In this document: in pieces, positions 8,259 through 16,369 of the stretch
How the letters are laid out: each line of letters begins with the position of its first letter
How positions within the stretch are numbered: the stretch's first letter is position 1
NCBI RefSeq assembly: GCF_004402785.1
Contig: NZ_SOFP01000023.1
Span: 46,721 to 110,720, forward strand
Length of the DNA stretch: 64,000 nt
DNA from: Cryobacterium algoritolerans
Lineage (GTDB): Bacteria; Actinomycetota; Actinomycetes; Actinomycetales; Microbacteriaceae
Direction: 5' to 3'
Made by a program: the position numbers and the translations under genes
Notes under the pieces: model-generated
Seen by the model: only the letters and a program-made list of their open reading frames with translations
Databases searched by the model: none
What the model was told of the DNA's origin: nothing

Positions 8259-10342
8259 TTATCCCGTGGCCACCGCCGCGCGACGCCGGACGAGCCAGGC
8301 GTCCAGTTCGGCCACGGGGAGCGGGCGGGACAGGTGGAAGCCCTGCGCCTGCTCACAGCCGTACCGCACGAGCTCGTCGTAGGCGACGGCATCCTCCACT
8401 CCCTCGGCGACGGCGCTCATGCCCAGGCTGTGGGCGAGGTCGATGATGGAGGAGACGAGCGCCGCGGCGCGCGCGTCGTCGGCCATCGGGAAGATGAAGG
8501 AGCGGTCCAACTTGAGTTCGTCGATCGGCAGGTCTCGCAGGTAGGCGAGTGAGCTGTAACCGGTTCCGAAGTCGTCGACGGCGATCCGGATTCCCGTCTC
8601 CCGCAGCTGGGTGAGGATGTCCCGCGCCCGCTCCCGGTCGGTCATCAGGAATTCCTCGGTGATCGCCCCGGCTGCAGCAGGCCGCGGGCCGGGTGCTGCC
8701 AGCGCACGAGGGCCTCGACGCAGTTCACCTGCCCCGTGTCCAGGTCGATCTTCGGCTGGTAGTGCAACACCAGCTGATCCTCGCGAAGTGCCAGGCGCAG
8801 CTCCTGCACGGTGCGCAGCCGGGAGTCCCCGTGGCTGTCGTCGGAGCTGCGGTAGACGTGGTGGCCGGTGCCGCCGGCCTTCGCCTTGTACATGGCCATG
8901 TCGGCCTTCCGCAGCAGTCCGGTCAGGTTGTCGCTCTGCTCGGGGTAGAGCGCGATCCCGACCGAGACGCTGGTCTGCAGGGAGATCCCGGCGAGGGTGA
9001 ACGGCTCGGCCAGGGCCGCCTGCACCGTCGCCGCGAGGGCCTCCGCCTCCGCCGGGCCGGCCTCATCGAGGAGGATGGCGAACTCGTCACCACCCAGGCG
9101 TGCCAGCAGGTCCCGGGGCCGCAATTGGTCGGCCAGCCTTCGGCCGACCTGCACGAGCAGCTCGTCGCCGACATCATGGCCGAGGCTGTCGTTCACCTCC
9201 TTGAAGCGGTCCAGATCCAGCAGCATCAGTGCGCTTCTCTGGCCTCCCGCGCCGAGGCGCAGGGGCACGTCGAGGTAGAGCGCTCGCCGGTTGGGCAGCC
9301 CGGTGAGGTCGTCGGTGCGCACCTGGCGTCGCAGGTCGGCCATCCGGCCGAGATCCCGAAACGCGACGGCGGTGCGCAGGCTCGCCCCGGCGAGAGTCAC
9401 GCTCGCCAGGACGACGGCGAGGACGGAGAGCCTCACCTGCGTGCCGATCACGAGCACCAGCACGCCTGAGGCCGTGGCCACCACGGGCACGATCAGGGAC
9501 AGGGCGCCGGTCAGCCGGCGGCCGACCGCACCGGGCGGGCGGGCGAGTCCGTCGACCCAGAGTGCGATCAAAGTGAGGCCGACGGCCCAGCCGCCGTCCA
9601 GCACCGTGCCGATGGCGTAGGTGTCGACGGCAACCTGTTCGGCGTAGATGAGGGCGGTGGCGGCGAAGACCAGCAGGCCGCAGACGAGGATACCCCAGCG
9701 AACGCCGACGTCCAATCCCCTGGCGGAGGCGACCCCCACCACGGCGGCGACCAGCACGAGGTCGAACAGGGGAAAAGCGGTCGCGAAGGCTGTGCCGAAG
9801 GTGAACTCGCCGGCCTGGGCCGCGAGGAGGGTCGGGCTGAGCACCGCGGCAAGCACGGCCGCGACGCCGAGGGCGCCGACCGCGCTGTCCAAAGAGACCG
9901 CGGGCGGGAGCGCCCGCAGCTGGCGGTGCACCAGGATGGCGAGAGATCCGAGCATGAGCGGGTAGAACAGCAGGTAACCGAAGTCGGCTGGAGAGGGGAA
10001 GCTCAGGGCCACCCCGTCGCCGAGCACCAGCAGGTAATAGTTGTTGGCGGACGCGAACACGGTCACCGCGCCGGCGGCGAGGAGCACAATCATCCGACGG
10101 AACCCGGTGCGGTAGACGGCGCGCCAGCAGAGCACCGCGGGGATCCACTGGGTGATCGTGCCCAGCCAGCCGTTCACGAACGGTCGCAGGCCGTCGACGG
10201 GGAGCACCAGTCCGGCCAGGTAGACGGCGAGCATCAGCACCATCACCCAAACCAGCCAGTCGCCGCGCCGGCCCGTGACCATGGTCTCCACCCGTTGGCC
10301 GGTGCGCAGGTCAGACATGTGATCCCCCATCCGTTCGTTCAC
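8259..10342 (-). pseudogene. GGDEF-EAL cyclic-di-GMP protein broken by deletion in the EAL domain
   Basis: The first part (8645-10342, 565 codons) encodes about nine membrane spans, then a GGDEF domain with GGDEF at 417-421, an intact I-site RPRD (408-411), and the start of an EAL domain ([13 protein letters not shown]). After GLLQPG the reading frame runs into RSPRNS and stops. The remainder of EAL continues in another frame (ITEEFLMTD, then VDDFGTGYSSLAYLRDLP to the end at 8259). Compared with normal EAL domains, about 75-80 residues between GLLxPG and the ITE motif are missing, together with the Asn metal ligand. The phosphodiesterase half is therefore dead. The diguanylate cyclase half could still work, making this a possible recent gain of net cyclic-di-GMP synthesis. 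An assembly error is an alternative. Confidence 0.82.
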
Positions 10343-10535
10343 TGTCGCCGAATCGGGTTGGCGTCGTCGCGGACGGAGCGTGAATCACGTTGGTCGTCGT
10401 GCCGGTTCGCACACCGTCCGCCCGTGCGCGCTCAGCTCAGGATATCGGCGACGCAGACTCGGCCTGCCGGCTAACTCCGTCCCGACGCACCCCCAGAATG
10501 AGTGCTGGCACCAACGCGCGAAGGCACCCGGACAG

Positions 10536-11519
10536 TCACTCGCCGGGGTAGCGCAGGCCGATCTGCTCGCGCACGGCGTCGAGGGTCTCCATGATCGCGA
10601 CCATCTCCTCGACCGGCAGGATGTCGCTCGAGATCCTCCCGGCCCGGATGAGTTTCTCGGCCTCGATGGCTTGGAAATGCATTCCGCGCCCGGTGATCGG
10701 GGCACTGAAGGTCTCGATCACCTCGTTCGCGCTGTCGCGCACCCGGATCGTCGTTGGCGCGTACCAGACCCGGTCGATGTCGATCCGGCCGGCGGTGCCC
10801 AGTATGGTCGCGGTGTTCGGACCGGCCGTGTCGCTGGCGGAGAGAGTCTGGGCGATTTGGCCGCCCGGGTAGCGGAACGTCGTCGCCACCTGGGCGTCGG
10901 CGCCGGTCGGTTTGAACGTCGCGGTCGCCAGGATGGTCTCCGGGCGCCCGAACAGCTCGGAGGCGAAGCTGAGCGGGTAAATGCCGAGATCGAGGAGCGC
11001 GCCGCCGCCGAGCGCCATCGAATTCAGTCGGTGCTCGGGGGCATCCGGGAGGAGCTGGGTGTGGTCGGCGATCAGCGTGTGCACCTCCCCGATCGTGCCG
11101 GCGGCGAGGATCTCCCTGATCCGCACCATGTGCGGCAGGAACCTGGTCCACATGCCCTCGAGCACCAGCAGGTTCTTGCTCGCGGCGAGGTCGACGATCT
11201 CCCGCGCCTCACGGCCGTTCAGCGTGATCGGCTTCTCGATCAGGACGTGTTTGCCTGCATTGAGCATGAGGCGGGCGTTCTCGGCGTGGAACGGATGCGG
11301 GTTGGAGATGTAGACGATGTCGACGTCGCCGTCGGCGGCGAGGGCTTCGTAGCTCGCGTGGGCGGTGGGGATGCCGAACTCGGCCGCGAAGGCATCGGCC
11401 GAGGCCTGCGTGCGTGAGGCCACCGCCTGCACCTGGAATCCGCCGAGGTCGAGGTCGTTGGTGAATGCGTGGGCGATCCCGCCCGTGGCCAGGATTCCCC
11501 AGCGGATTGCGTCGGTCAT
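10536..11519 (-). CDS. Gfo/Idh/MocA-family NAD(P)-dependent oxidoreductase
   Basis: Cytosolic dehydrogenase of 327 residues. An N-terminal Rossmann fold (RWGILATGGIAHAF, AVASRT) is followed by the family motif EKPIT (HVLIEKPITLN) and a C-terminal alpha/beta domain. A GGGALLDLGIYPL segment supplies the usual Asp-Gly-Ile-Tyr catalytic region. Sequence features recall sugar or dihydrodiol dehydrogenases (D-xylose 1-dehydrogenase or trans-dihydrobenzenediol dehydrogenase type), but the substrate cannot be read. It stands alone, 193 bases after the GGDEF-EAL gene start. Confidence 0.86.
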   Translation of the reverse strand: MTDAIRWGILATGGIAHAFTNDLDLGGFQVQAVASRTQASADAFAAEFGIPTAHASYEALAADGDVDIVYISNPHPFHAENARLMLNAGKHVLIEKPITLNGREAREIVDLAASKNLLVLEGMWTRFLPHMVRIREILAAGTIGEVHTLIADHTQLLPDAPEHRLNSMALGGGALLDLGIYPLSFASELFGRPETILATATFKPTGADAQVATTFRYPGGQIAQTLSASDTAGPNTATILGTAGRIDIDRVWYAPTTIRVRDSANEVIETFSAPITGRGMHFQAIEAEKLIRAGRISSDILPVEEMVAIMETLDAVREQIGLRYPGE

Positions 11520-11529
11520 GGGCTTCAGC

Positions 11530-12192
11530 CTACCGAGCGAGGGACCGATCCCGGGTCCGTCCGAAGCGAATGAAAGCGCACGCCGAGAAGGTCCAGCCGA
11601 GAATCCCGGCCAGGCAGACGCGCTCGGCGAGGCCGAGCAGCGCCGGGGCGAACGCGGTGGCCAGGCCCAGGGTCAGCAGCCCGGTGGCAGCGACGACCGC
11701 CAACGCCGCCGCAGCGGGGAAGGCGCGCGGTCGCCCGCTTCCGCGAAGCCAGACGGTGAGGGCGGTGACGCCGGCCAGGGCCGCCAGGAACCCGGTCGAG
11801 GCGACCGCCAGGTGCGCGATCCCGATGGGCGTGTGGTCGGTGACGGTGAGGTCGCCGGTCGCCGGAACGTCCGCGGGCAGGAAGGCCAGGACCGCGGAGC
11901 AGGCACCCCCGCACAGCAGCAGCGCCAGGCCCGCACGGCGAAGGCGCGAGGCCGGCCCGACCGTGCCGATGGCCACGACGGCGACGCCGGTGCTGGCCGC
12001 GCGGCCGAGGAAATTAAGGTTCATCACCCAGCCGAACGGGCCGACGGCAAGGTTGCTTTCGGCGGCGCTGATCGGGTTGTAATGCGGCGGCAGCAGCTGG
12101 AGGACGACGTCGACGAGCACGTAGGCGATCACTCCGGCCAGCGCGAGAGTGGCCGATCGCCGCCCGACGGGGCCCGGAAGCGGATGAATCAT
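11530..12192 (-). CDS. DUF998 multi-pass membrane protein
   Basis: Integral membrane protein of 220 residues with about six hydrophobic segments; function unknown. The phrase LPPHYNPISAAESNLAVGPFGWVMN is typical of DUF998. The start codon deserves attention. The ATG at 12192 begins exactly where the 48-bp tRNA-Thr direct repeat begins, and in the uninterrupted chromosome the A of the tRNA CCA end would be the A of this ATG. The gene would therefore be read straight out of the tRNA transcript or start at a later codon. Today its upstream DNA comes from the island. Confidence 0.72.
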   Translation of the reverse strand: MIHPLPGPVGRRSATLALAGVIAYVLVDVVLQLLPPHYNPISAAESNLAVGPFGWVMNLNFLGRAASTGVAVVAIGTVGPASRLRRAGLALLLCGGACSAVLAFLPADVPATGDLTVTDHTPIGIAHLAVASTGFLAALAGVTALTVWLRGSGRPRAFPAAAALAVVAATGLLTLGLATAFAPALLGLAERVCLAGILGWTFSACAFIRFGRTRDRSLAR

Positions 12193-12239
12193 GGAGCCGC
12201 CTATCAGAATCGAACTGATGACCTTCTCATTACGAGTGA
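12192..12239 (-). repeat. Attachment-site copy: 3' part of tRNA-Thr (48 bp)
   Basis: Perfect 48-bp copy of the 3' portion of the tRNA-Thr(CGT) gene at 22528-22575. It covers the anticodon loop, variable loop, T arm, acceptor strand and CCA. The 5' half of the tRNA is absent here, so this is a truncated, non-functional tRNA piece. It marks the far end of the island, as expected for site-specific integration into a tRNA 3' end. Confidence 0.88.
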
Positions 12240-12348
12240 CCTCGGAGCCCTTGATCCGGCGCGGAAAAAATCTGAAATACTTGGTCGATACGATATTTGA
12301 AACTCAGCTCGATCACCAGAAAACGGGCTCTCCTGACGTAACCGTGGG

Positions 12349-12964
12349 TTAAACCCGGCCGGGGAGTACTGGTTTATGCCCGCCGAGGTTGAGCATCGCG
12401 AGGGCGATGAGGGTGTCGGGTGTTTTGAAGCCGAAGGCGATGTGGGTGATGAGTCGGATCTTGGTGTTCATGGATTCGACGTGGCCGTTGGAGAGGCTGT
12501 GCTCGATAGAGGCGAGGATCGCGGTGCGGTGCTTCAGGATGCTTTTTTGGAGTTTGACGAAGGAAGCGATGCGGCAGCGGCGGGCCCGACCGACCCATTT
12601 GTTGAGCGCTTCGGTCGCTTCGTTGAGAGGCAGTTTGAAGATCACGCGGAGGCCTTCCTTCGACGACGCTGGCGATCCAGGCCGCACCGTCCGTGGACAC
12701 CTGAGTGATCTGCGCCGAACGCTCCGGGCCTAACGCGTCGAAGAACGTCGCGAGGGTGGCTTTGTCTTGGCCCGGCGCCGCCCGGACGAGGCGGCCAGAA
12801 TCGTGGTCGACGACGCAGGTCAAATACTTGTGGCCGCGCTTGTAGCTGATCTCGTCGATTCCGATCCGGGTGAGGTCGGCGAACTGGTCGTATTGCTTCC
12901 TGGATTTGCACCGAGCCCGCATCCAGGGACCGCCAGCGGCGACGCCCGTCACCAGCGTCGTAGC
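12349..12964 (-). pseudogene. ISL3-family transposase remnant
   Basis: Two frames carry ISL3 transposase segments. The middle part (RIGIDEISYKRGHKYLT, VVDHDSGRLV, ITQVSTDGAAWI) is read in one frame. The C-terminal part (FKLPLNEATEALNKWVGRAR, SLSNGHVESMNTKIRL, ending PVLPGRV) is in another. The region between them, normally holding more than 100 residues, is missing. The 5' end is cut at about 12964, where IS256 sequence begins. GGGCTCTCCTGACGTA near 12325 may be the element's outer terminal repeat. Confidence 0.82.
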
Positions 12965-13456
12965 GGGGACATCTGAACGCGAGCAGGTCTTCGCGGGCGT
13001 CTCGGAGCATTTGGGCGACTTTGGGGTGGGAGCGTTCGAGCATGCGGGTGACTTCATCGAACTGGGCTTGGACGTGCTTCGCGTCCGGTTGGGCGAAGAT
13101 GGTGCGGAGCACGCAGGCGAGCATTTCCTGACTCGCGCGCGGCACGATGGAGAGCACGTTACGCATCTGGTGCACCCGGCAGCGCTGCCAGCTCGCGCCG
13201 TGGAACACGGTGCCGAGCGGCAACACCGATCGCGACGACCATGGCCTGGGAGATGACGCGGTGGTTCACGCGGGCTTTGCAGTATGTGGCATCGAGGAAC
13301 ACATACGGGTAGCCGGTCTCGCCGAAGTCCCGGTCGCGGGACGCGGCCACTTCCCCCTCCAGATCCGCGCAAATCCGGGACACTTCCGACTTCGAGATGC
13401 CAGTATCGGCGCCGAGGGCCTTGACTTGGATCTCGACTTTCCGGGTCGAGACACCG
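12965..13456. repeat. 492-bp direct repeat (copy A) within IS256 remnant
   Basis: Matches 21204-21695 at a constant offset of 8239 bases. I could see only two differences (13350 and 13378). Both copies carry the same internal transposase deletion, so the duplication came after the decay. Recombination between the copies would delete or circularise most of the island. Confidence 0.9.
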
Positions 13457-13788
13457 TGGAGGCAGGCCTCCACGACAACGGCGAACAGTGCCTGGTCCAC
13501 CCGGCGGCGACGCTCAAGCAGAGCGGGGAAAAATGAGCCTTGCGGCGGCCTGGGGATCTTCAGGTTCAGGTCCCCGGCCGTCGTCGACAGAACGCGCGGG
13601 CGGGTCCCGTTGCGTTGGGTGGTGCGGTCTTCGGAGCGTTCGAAACGGCCGGCACCGATGAGGGCGGTGGCCTCCGGGTTGACGAGTTCCTGGTACAGCG
13701 TTTCGATCGCGACGCGGATGCGGTCGGGGACATGGGTGAGCTTGAGTTCCGCGAGGAGGTCAGGCAGGGCAGACGGATCTAAAGCCAT
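12965..13788 (-). pseudogene. IS256-family transposase remnant, N-terminal and middle part
   Basis: Starts at MALDPSALPDLLAELK and reads well through RFERSEDRTTQRNGTR, the catalytic YVFLDATYCKARV (DDE Asp) and VVAIGVAA. It then jumps frame to FHGASWQRCRVHQMRNV: about 60 residues around the second catalytic Asp are deleted. It ends at DLLAFR, where an ISL3 fragment replaces the rest, including the catalytic Glu region. It cannot make an active transposase. The 492 bp at 12965-13456 recur at 21204-21695. Confidence 0.85.
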
Positions 13789-14061
13789 CGTGTGATGTGT
13801 CTTTCTGTGAGTTCTCTGATCGGTTCTCACTGAGGCATCGCACGATGGTTTCCTACGTTGTTAATCCAACGCCCCAAGACCGGGAACTACACTCCACGGG
13901 ACGTGACCGAAAACATCTCACCGAGCACATGTCTCCGATACCCACGTTCATCATCCGCCGTTCCTGACCAGTCCCCTCGCTTACTCGCGTCCCCAAATAT
14001 TGCATTCAGGGTTTGTTCAACGACATCGACCAATGGTCATCGATGGCCGTATGGTCACTGC
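13789..14061. other. Spacer between IS256 remnant and CmtR-like remnant
   Basis: No gene is recognisable. CTACACTCCACGGGACGTGA near 13888-13907 resembles the 3' terminal sequence common in actinobacterial IS256 elements, so the DNA may be transposon debris. The start of the transposase with TGTCTTTCTGTGAG lies just upstream of it. Confidence 0.4.
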
Positions 14062-14295
14062 ATGCTGACCATGGCTTCGCGTCTCGACGTCGCCGATCCG
14101 ACCCGTTCGAGGATCTTGCTCAGCCTGCTCGATCAGCCCGGTTATCTTGCCAAGCTTCCACGCGACCTGGAGCTCGCCCGTTCGAACGTGTCGAACCACT
14201 TGAGTTGTCGGCGCGGCTGCGGCGTTGTTGCTGCTGTTCCCGAGGCCCGATCGACCGCGATATCAGCCTTGCTATCCGTCGGCGTTAACAGATAA
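14062..14295 (+). pseudogene. ArsR/SmtB regulator remnant, CmtR-like (Cd/Pb sensor)
   Basis: A 77-codon frame reads MLTMASRLDV then ADPTRSRILLSLLDQPG and LARSNVSNHLSC-x-RGCG. This is the winged-helix and metal-binding helix of CmtR/CadC-type sensors, with the two sensing cysteines of the SC-x3-GC pattern in place. About seven residues normally between LDV and ADP are missing, and the C-terminus departs after VAAVPEARST, with no final Cys or dimer helix. Full-length relatives have about 118 residues. No cadmium transporter is nearby. A broken resistance regulator is the likeliest reading. Confidence 0.62.
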
Positions 14296-14301
14296 TGCTG
14301 G

Positions 14302-14463
14302 CTATGCTCGGTCCACCAAGCTGGTTTCCATGCCTGAGTCCACCCAGCCGCATACCCCGTCGGGGCACCGATAGGTCCATCTCCGCAAACCCCGTCCCGT
14401 TTCGGGCGCGTAAGCCCCGAGCCCGATCCTGTTGCCACAGTCCGGGCAAATTCGAACAATCAT
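14302..14463 (-). CDS. Small zinc-ribbon protein (53 aa)
   Basis: Unrecognised small protein with a clear two-knuckle zinc ribbon: CPDC near residues 6-9 and C-P-D-G-V-C near residues 33-38, separated by a basic loop. It starts ATG ATT GTT CGA and ends with TAG at 14302, converging with the CmtR-like remnant. There is no strong RBS. The conserved spacing of four cysteines in an otherwise decayed area argues for a real gene or a recently live one. Function unknown; such ribbons bind nucleic acid or act as metallochaperone-like domains. Confidence 0.42.
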   Translation of the reverse strand: MIVRICPDCGNRIGLGAYAPETGRGLRRWTYRCPDGVCGWVDSGMETSLVDRA

Positions 14464-14597
14464 CGATCGTATCCATTTCGACGGGACGTTATCGCGGCGG
14501 CAACTCGGGGCTGGATTTAGCCGTAACTGTCGCCGGACCCTGTGATTATCTCGAAGTACTCAACATCGCTTGTGGAAGGACCGGCCAGACGATACCT

Positions 14598-14924
14598 CTA
14601 AGCGTAGAGGGTGTGACGTCCAATGTCCGGGTAGCCAATCCGGCCGGTGTACTCCGTCACTTCGCCGACGAGGTAGTTGTCGGCGGTGGGTGAGAGCAGG
14701 ATTGCCTCTGCCGGGACCTGAGTGCTTTGGGCGATTTTGAATCGTCGGTAGATTTTATGTCCACCCAGCCACGCGAGGTCATCGTGGGCGAGGGACGATC
14801 GAGACTTGTGGCCCACAAGGATGATGTACGTGGCGAGGAGATTGTCGTCCTGGGCACGATCGATCATTCGGTCGATGAGTTCTTTGGTTTTCTGCGCCGG
14901 GGTGAGGTCGGGGTGCCCGATCAT
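14598..14924 (-). CDS. Uncharacterised protein, paralogue 1 of a tandem pair
   Basis: Soluble protein of 108 residues that I do not recognise. It shares a clear pattern with the next gene upstream: LIDRMIDRAQ, then Y-x-ILVG, then a KIYRRFKIAQ-S/T stretch, a P-x-D/E hydrophobic strand, and DNYLVGEVTEYTGRIG. The start at 14924 is preferred because AGGAA lies six bases upstream and the alignment with the paralogue begins there; the frame is open to 15020, where ATGA would overlap a stop. Likely operon: arsR, paralogue 2, this gene. The beta-rich pattern could be a small ligand-binding barrel, which is speculation. Confidence 0.62.
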   Translation of the reverse strand: MIGHPDLTPAQKTKELIDRMIDRAQDDNLLATYIILVGHKSRSSLAHDDLAWLGGHKIYRRFKIAQSTQVPAEAILLSPTADNYLVGEVTEYTGRIGYPDIGRHTLYA

Positions 14925-15029
14925 CGGTTGTTCCTGTCGGGGCGTCGGTGCTGTGATCTTGCCGTGTTTTTGGGCGTGTGCGACACCGATGTCGTGAGGT
15001 GTGATGCGTGTGGTGATCATTGTGGGTGC

Positions 15030-15364
15030 CTATCTGCCTGCGGAACCGGGGGTGCGGCCACATCGCTGGGGGCTGTGAAGAGGAGCGGGACGGGGGTGTT
15101 CGGTGATGACCATGGTGCCCAAGTGGCCATGGAATTCGACAACGTCACCGGTTCGGAAGTTGTCAGGACAGGGCGCGAGACGACGAGGTCGTTCGGAATC
15201 AGACTGGTCTGGGCGATGGGCATCCACCGGTAGACCCTTTTGCCGCGGATCAACGTGCAGTCCACGGCCGGCGCGGTGCCGACGAGGATGCTGTAGGAGT
15301 TGTGGAGGTCGTGCTCTTTGACATGGGCGATCATATTGTCGAGGAGTTTCTCTAAGTGCACCAT
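15030..15364 (-). pseudogene. Uncharacterised protein, paralogue 2, frameshifted
   Basis: Starts MVHLEKLLDNMIAHVKEHD with a good RBS (AGGGAG five bases upstream). It continues SYSILVG, then RGKRVYRWMPIAQTSLIP-NDLVVSRP. About 60 codons in, near 15180, the frame that matches the paralogue changes: PDNFRTGDVVEFHGHLG in the shifted frame aligns with DNYLVGEVTEYTGRIG of paralogue 1. Without the shift the product ends in unrelated sequence at 15017. Either a one-base indel has broken the gene or there is a sequencing error. Domain function unknown. Confidence 0.6.
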
Positions 15365-15452
15365 CGTTCTCCCTCTATCCGACGTTGTGAACGAATCTGT
15401 CCGGCACGCACGATTGCCTGGGGCAACCCGGTTCTCGCCCCGGGGGCGACCA

Positions 15453-15887
15453 TCACGGTCGCGCCCCATCAAGTTGGGGAGCAGGAACTGGAGATTCCAG
15501 ATCGCTCAAGTTCATCGTCGACTCCAACTGCTGCTGAGTCGTCTCGAGTATCTCCATCAGGAGTACCCGGGACACTGTCAGAAGGTCGGCGACCTGGGGG
15601 TATGCGAGTCGGTAGAACACTTGGCTTCCGCGGCGTTCGGCCACGACAAGGTGGTGTCGTCGCAACACAGAAAGATGCTGTGAGATGTGGGACGCTTCCA
15701 GGCCCGTGTCTGTCATCAGGTCGCCCACGGATACGTCCGGGGAACGGGACAGTACTTCTAATACGCGCACCCGCACCGGATGAGCGACGCCCTTGAAGAG
15801 GTTTGCCTTGATTTCATAGAGGGGGCGGTGCGCATTCGAGAACGGATCCATATCTTTATGATCTCTTGACTTGCTCAATTCATCCAT
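15453..15887 (-). CDS. ArsR-family transcriptional regulator
   Basis: Winged-helix repressor of 144 residues (or 132 from the second Met, MDPFSNAH). It has LFKGVAHPVRVRVLEVLSRS, the recognition region LEASHISQHLSVLRRHHLV and the wing RRGSQVFYRL. It contains no cysteine, so it is unlike metal-sensing ArsR proteins; the sensed signal is unknown. It precedes the tandem paralogue pair on the same strand, with 88 bases between its stop and the next start, and probably controls them. Confidence 0.85.
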   Translation of the reverse strand: MDELSKSRDHKDMDPFSNAHRPLYEIKANLFKGVAHPVRVRVLEVLSRSPDVSVGDLMTDTGLEASHISQHLSVLRRHHLVVAERRGSQVFYRLAYPQVADLLTVSRVLLMEILETTQQQLESTMNLSDLESPVPAPQLDGARP

Positions 15888-15950
15888 TCGCTTTGATTCG
15901 ATACGTGTTGGGGCGCCTTGCCGAGTGGCTGTCTCGGAGAAAATTTTTAA

Positions 15951-16277
15951 CTATCCAGCGAGATGAGTCGCGATCGGGATGAACCAAATCACCGTACCGA
16001 TCACTACCGTCGCGGCGCCGATCAACACTCCGGTGATGGCTCTGCCCCGGTGGATGCAAAGCAGATCCGACCTGGATGCACTTCTCGCTGCGCGGATCGT
16101 GCGCTGCGCCTCGTCAATGACCGCCAAGATGCCAATATCCGCCGCGGGGAAGAGCCCTCCGTTGGCATTGGCCACGATGAGCGTGGCCTCCCGCACAGTC
16201 ATTGGGGCGGCGCGATGGGCGTTCAGGTTCCGGAAAATCTGTTGGTTGGTGGAGCCGGGCTGTTCTTGGCTCATTGA
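15951..16277 (-). CDS. Small protein with C-terminal membrane anchor, unknown function
   Basis: A 108-residue product. The N-terminal soluble part (MSQEQPGSTNQQIFRNLNAH, then a helical stretch EAQRTIRAARSASRSD) leads into one or two hydrophobic segments at the end (ITGVLIGAATVVIGTVIWFI). I recognise no family. The start at 16277 has AAGG about seven bases upstream. It is divergent from ctaD with about 92 bases between them, so the two could share a regulatory region. Confidence 0.5.
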   Translation of the reverse strand, partial: SMSQEQPGSTNQQIFRNLNAHRAAPMTVREATLIVANANGGLFPAADIGILAVIDEAQRTIRAARSASRSDLLCIHRGRAITGVLIGAATVVIGTVIWFIPIATHLAG

Positions 16278-16369
16278 AACCTTAATCCACGAATACATAA
16301 ATTCATCATATCGTGAAGTCACGCGTATGCTGTGGGAAAGCTTACAAATCGCCCAGAAAGTAGACATCA

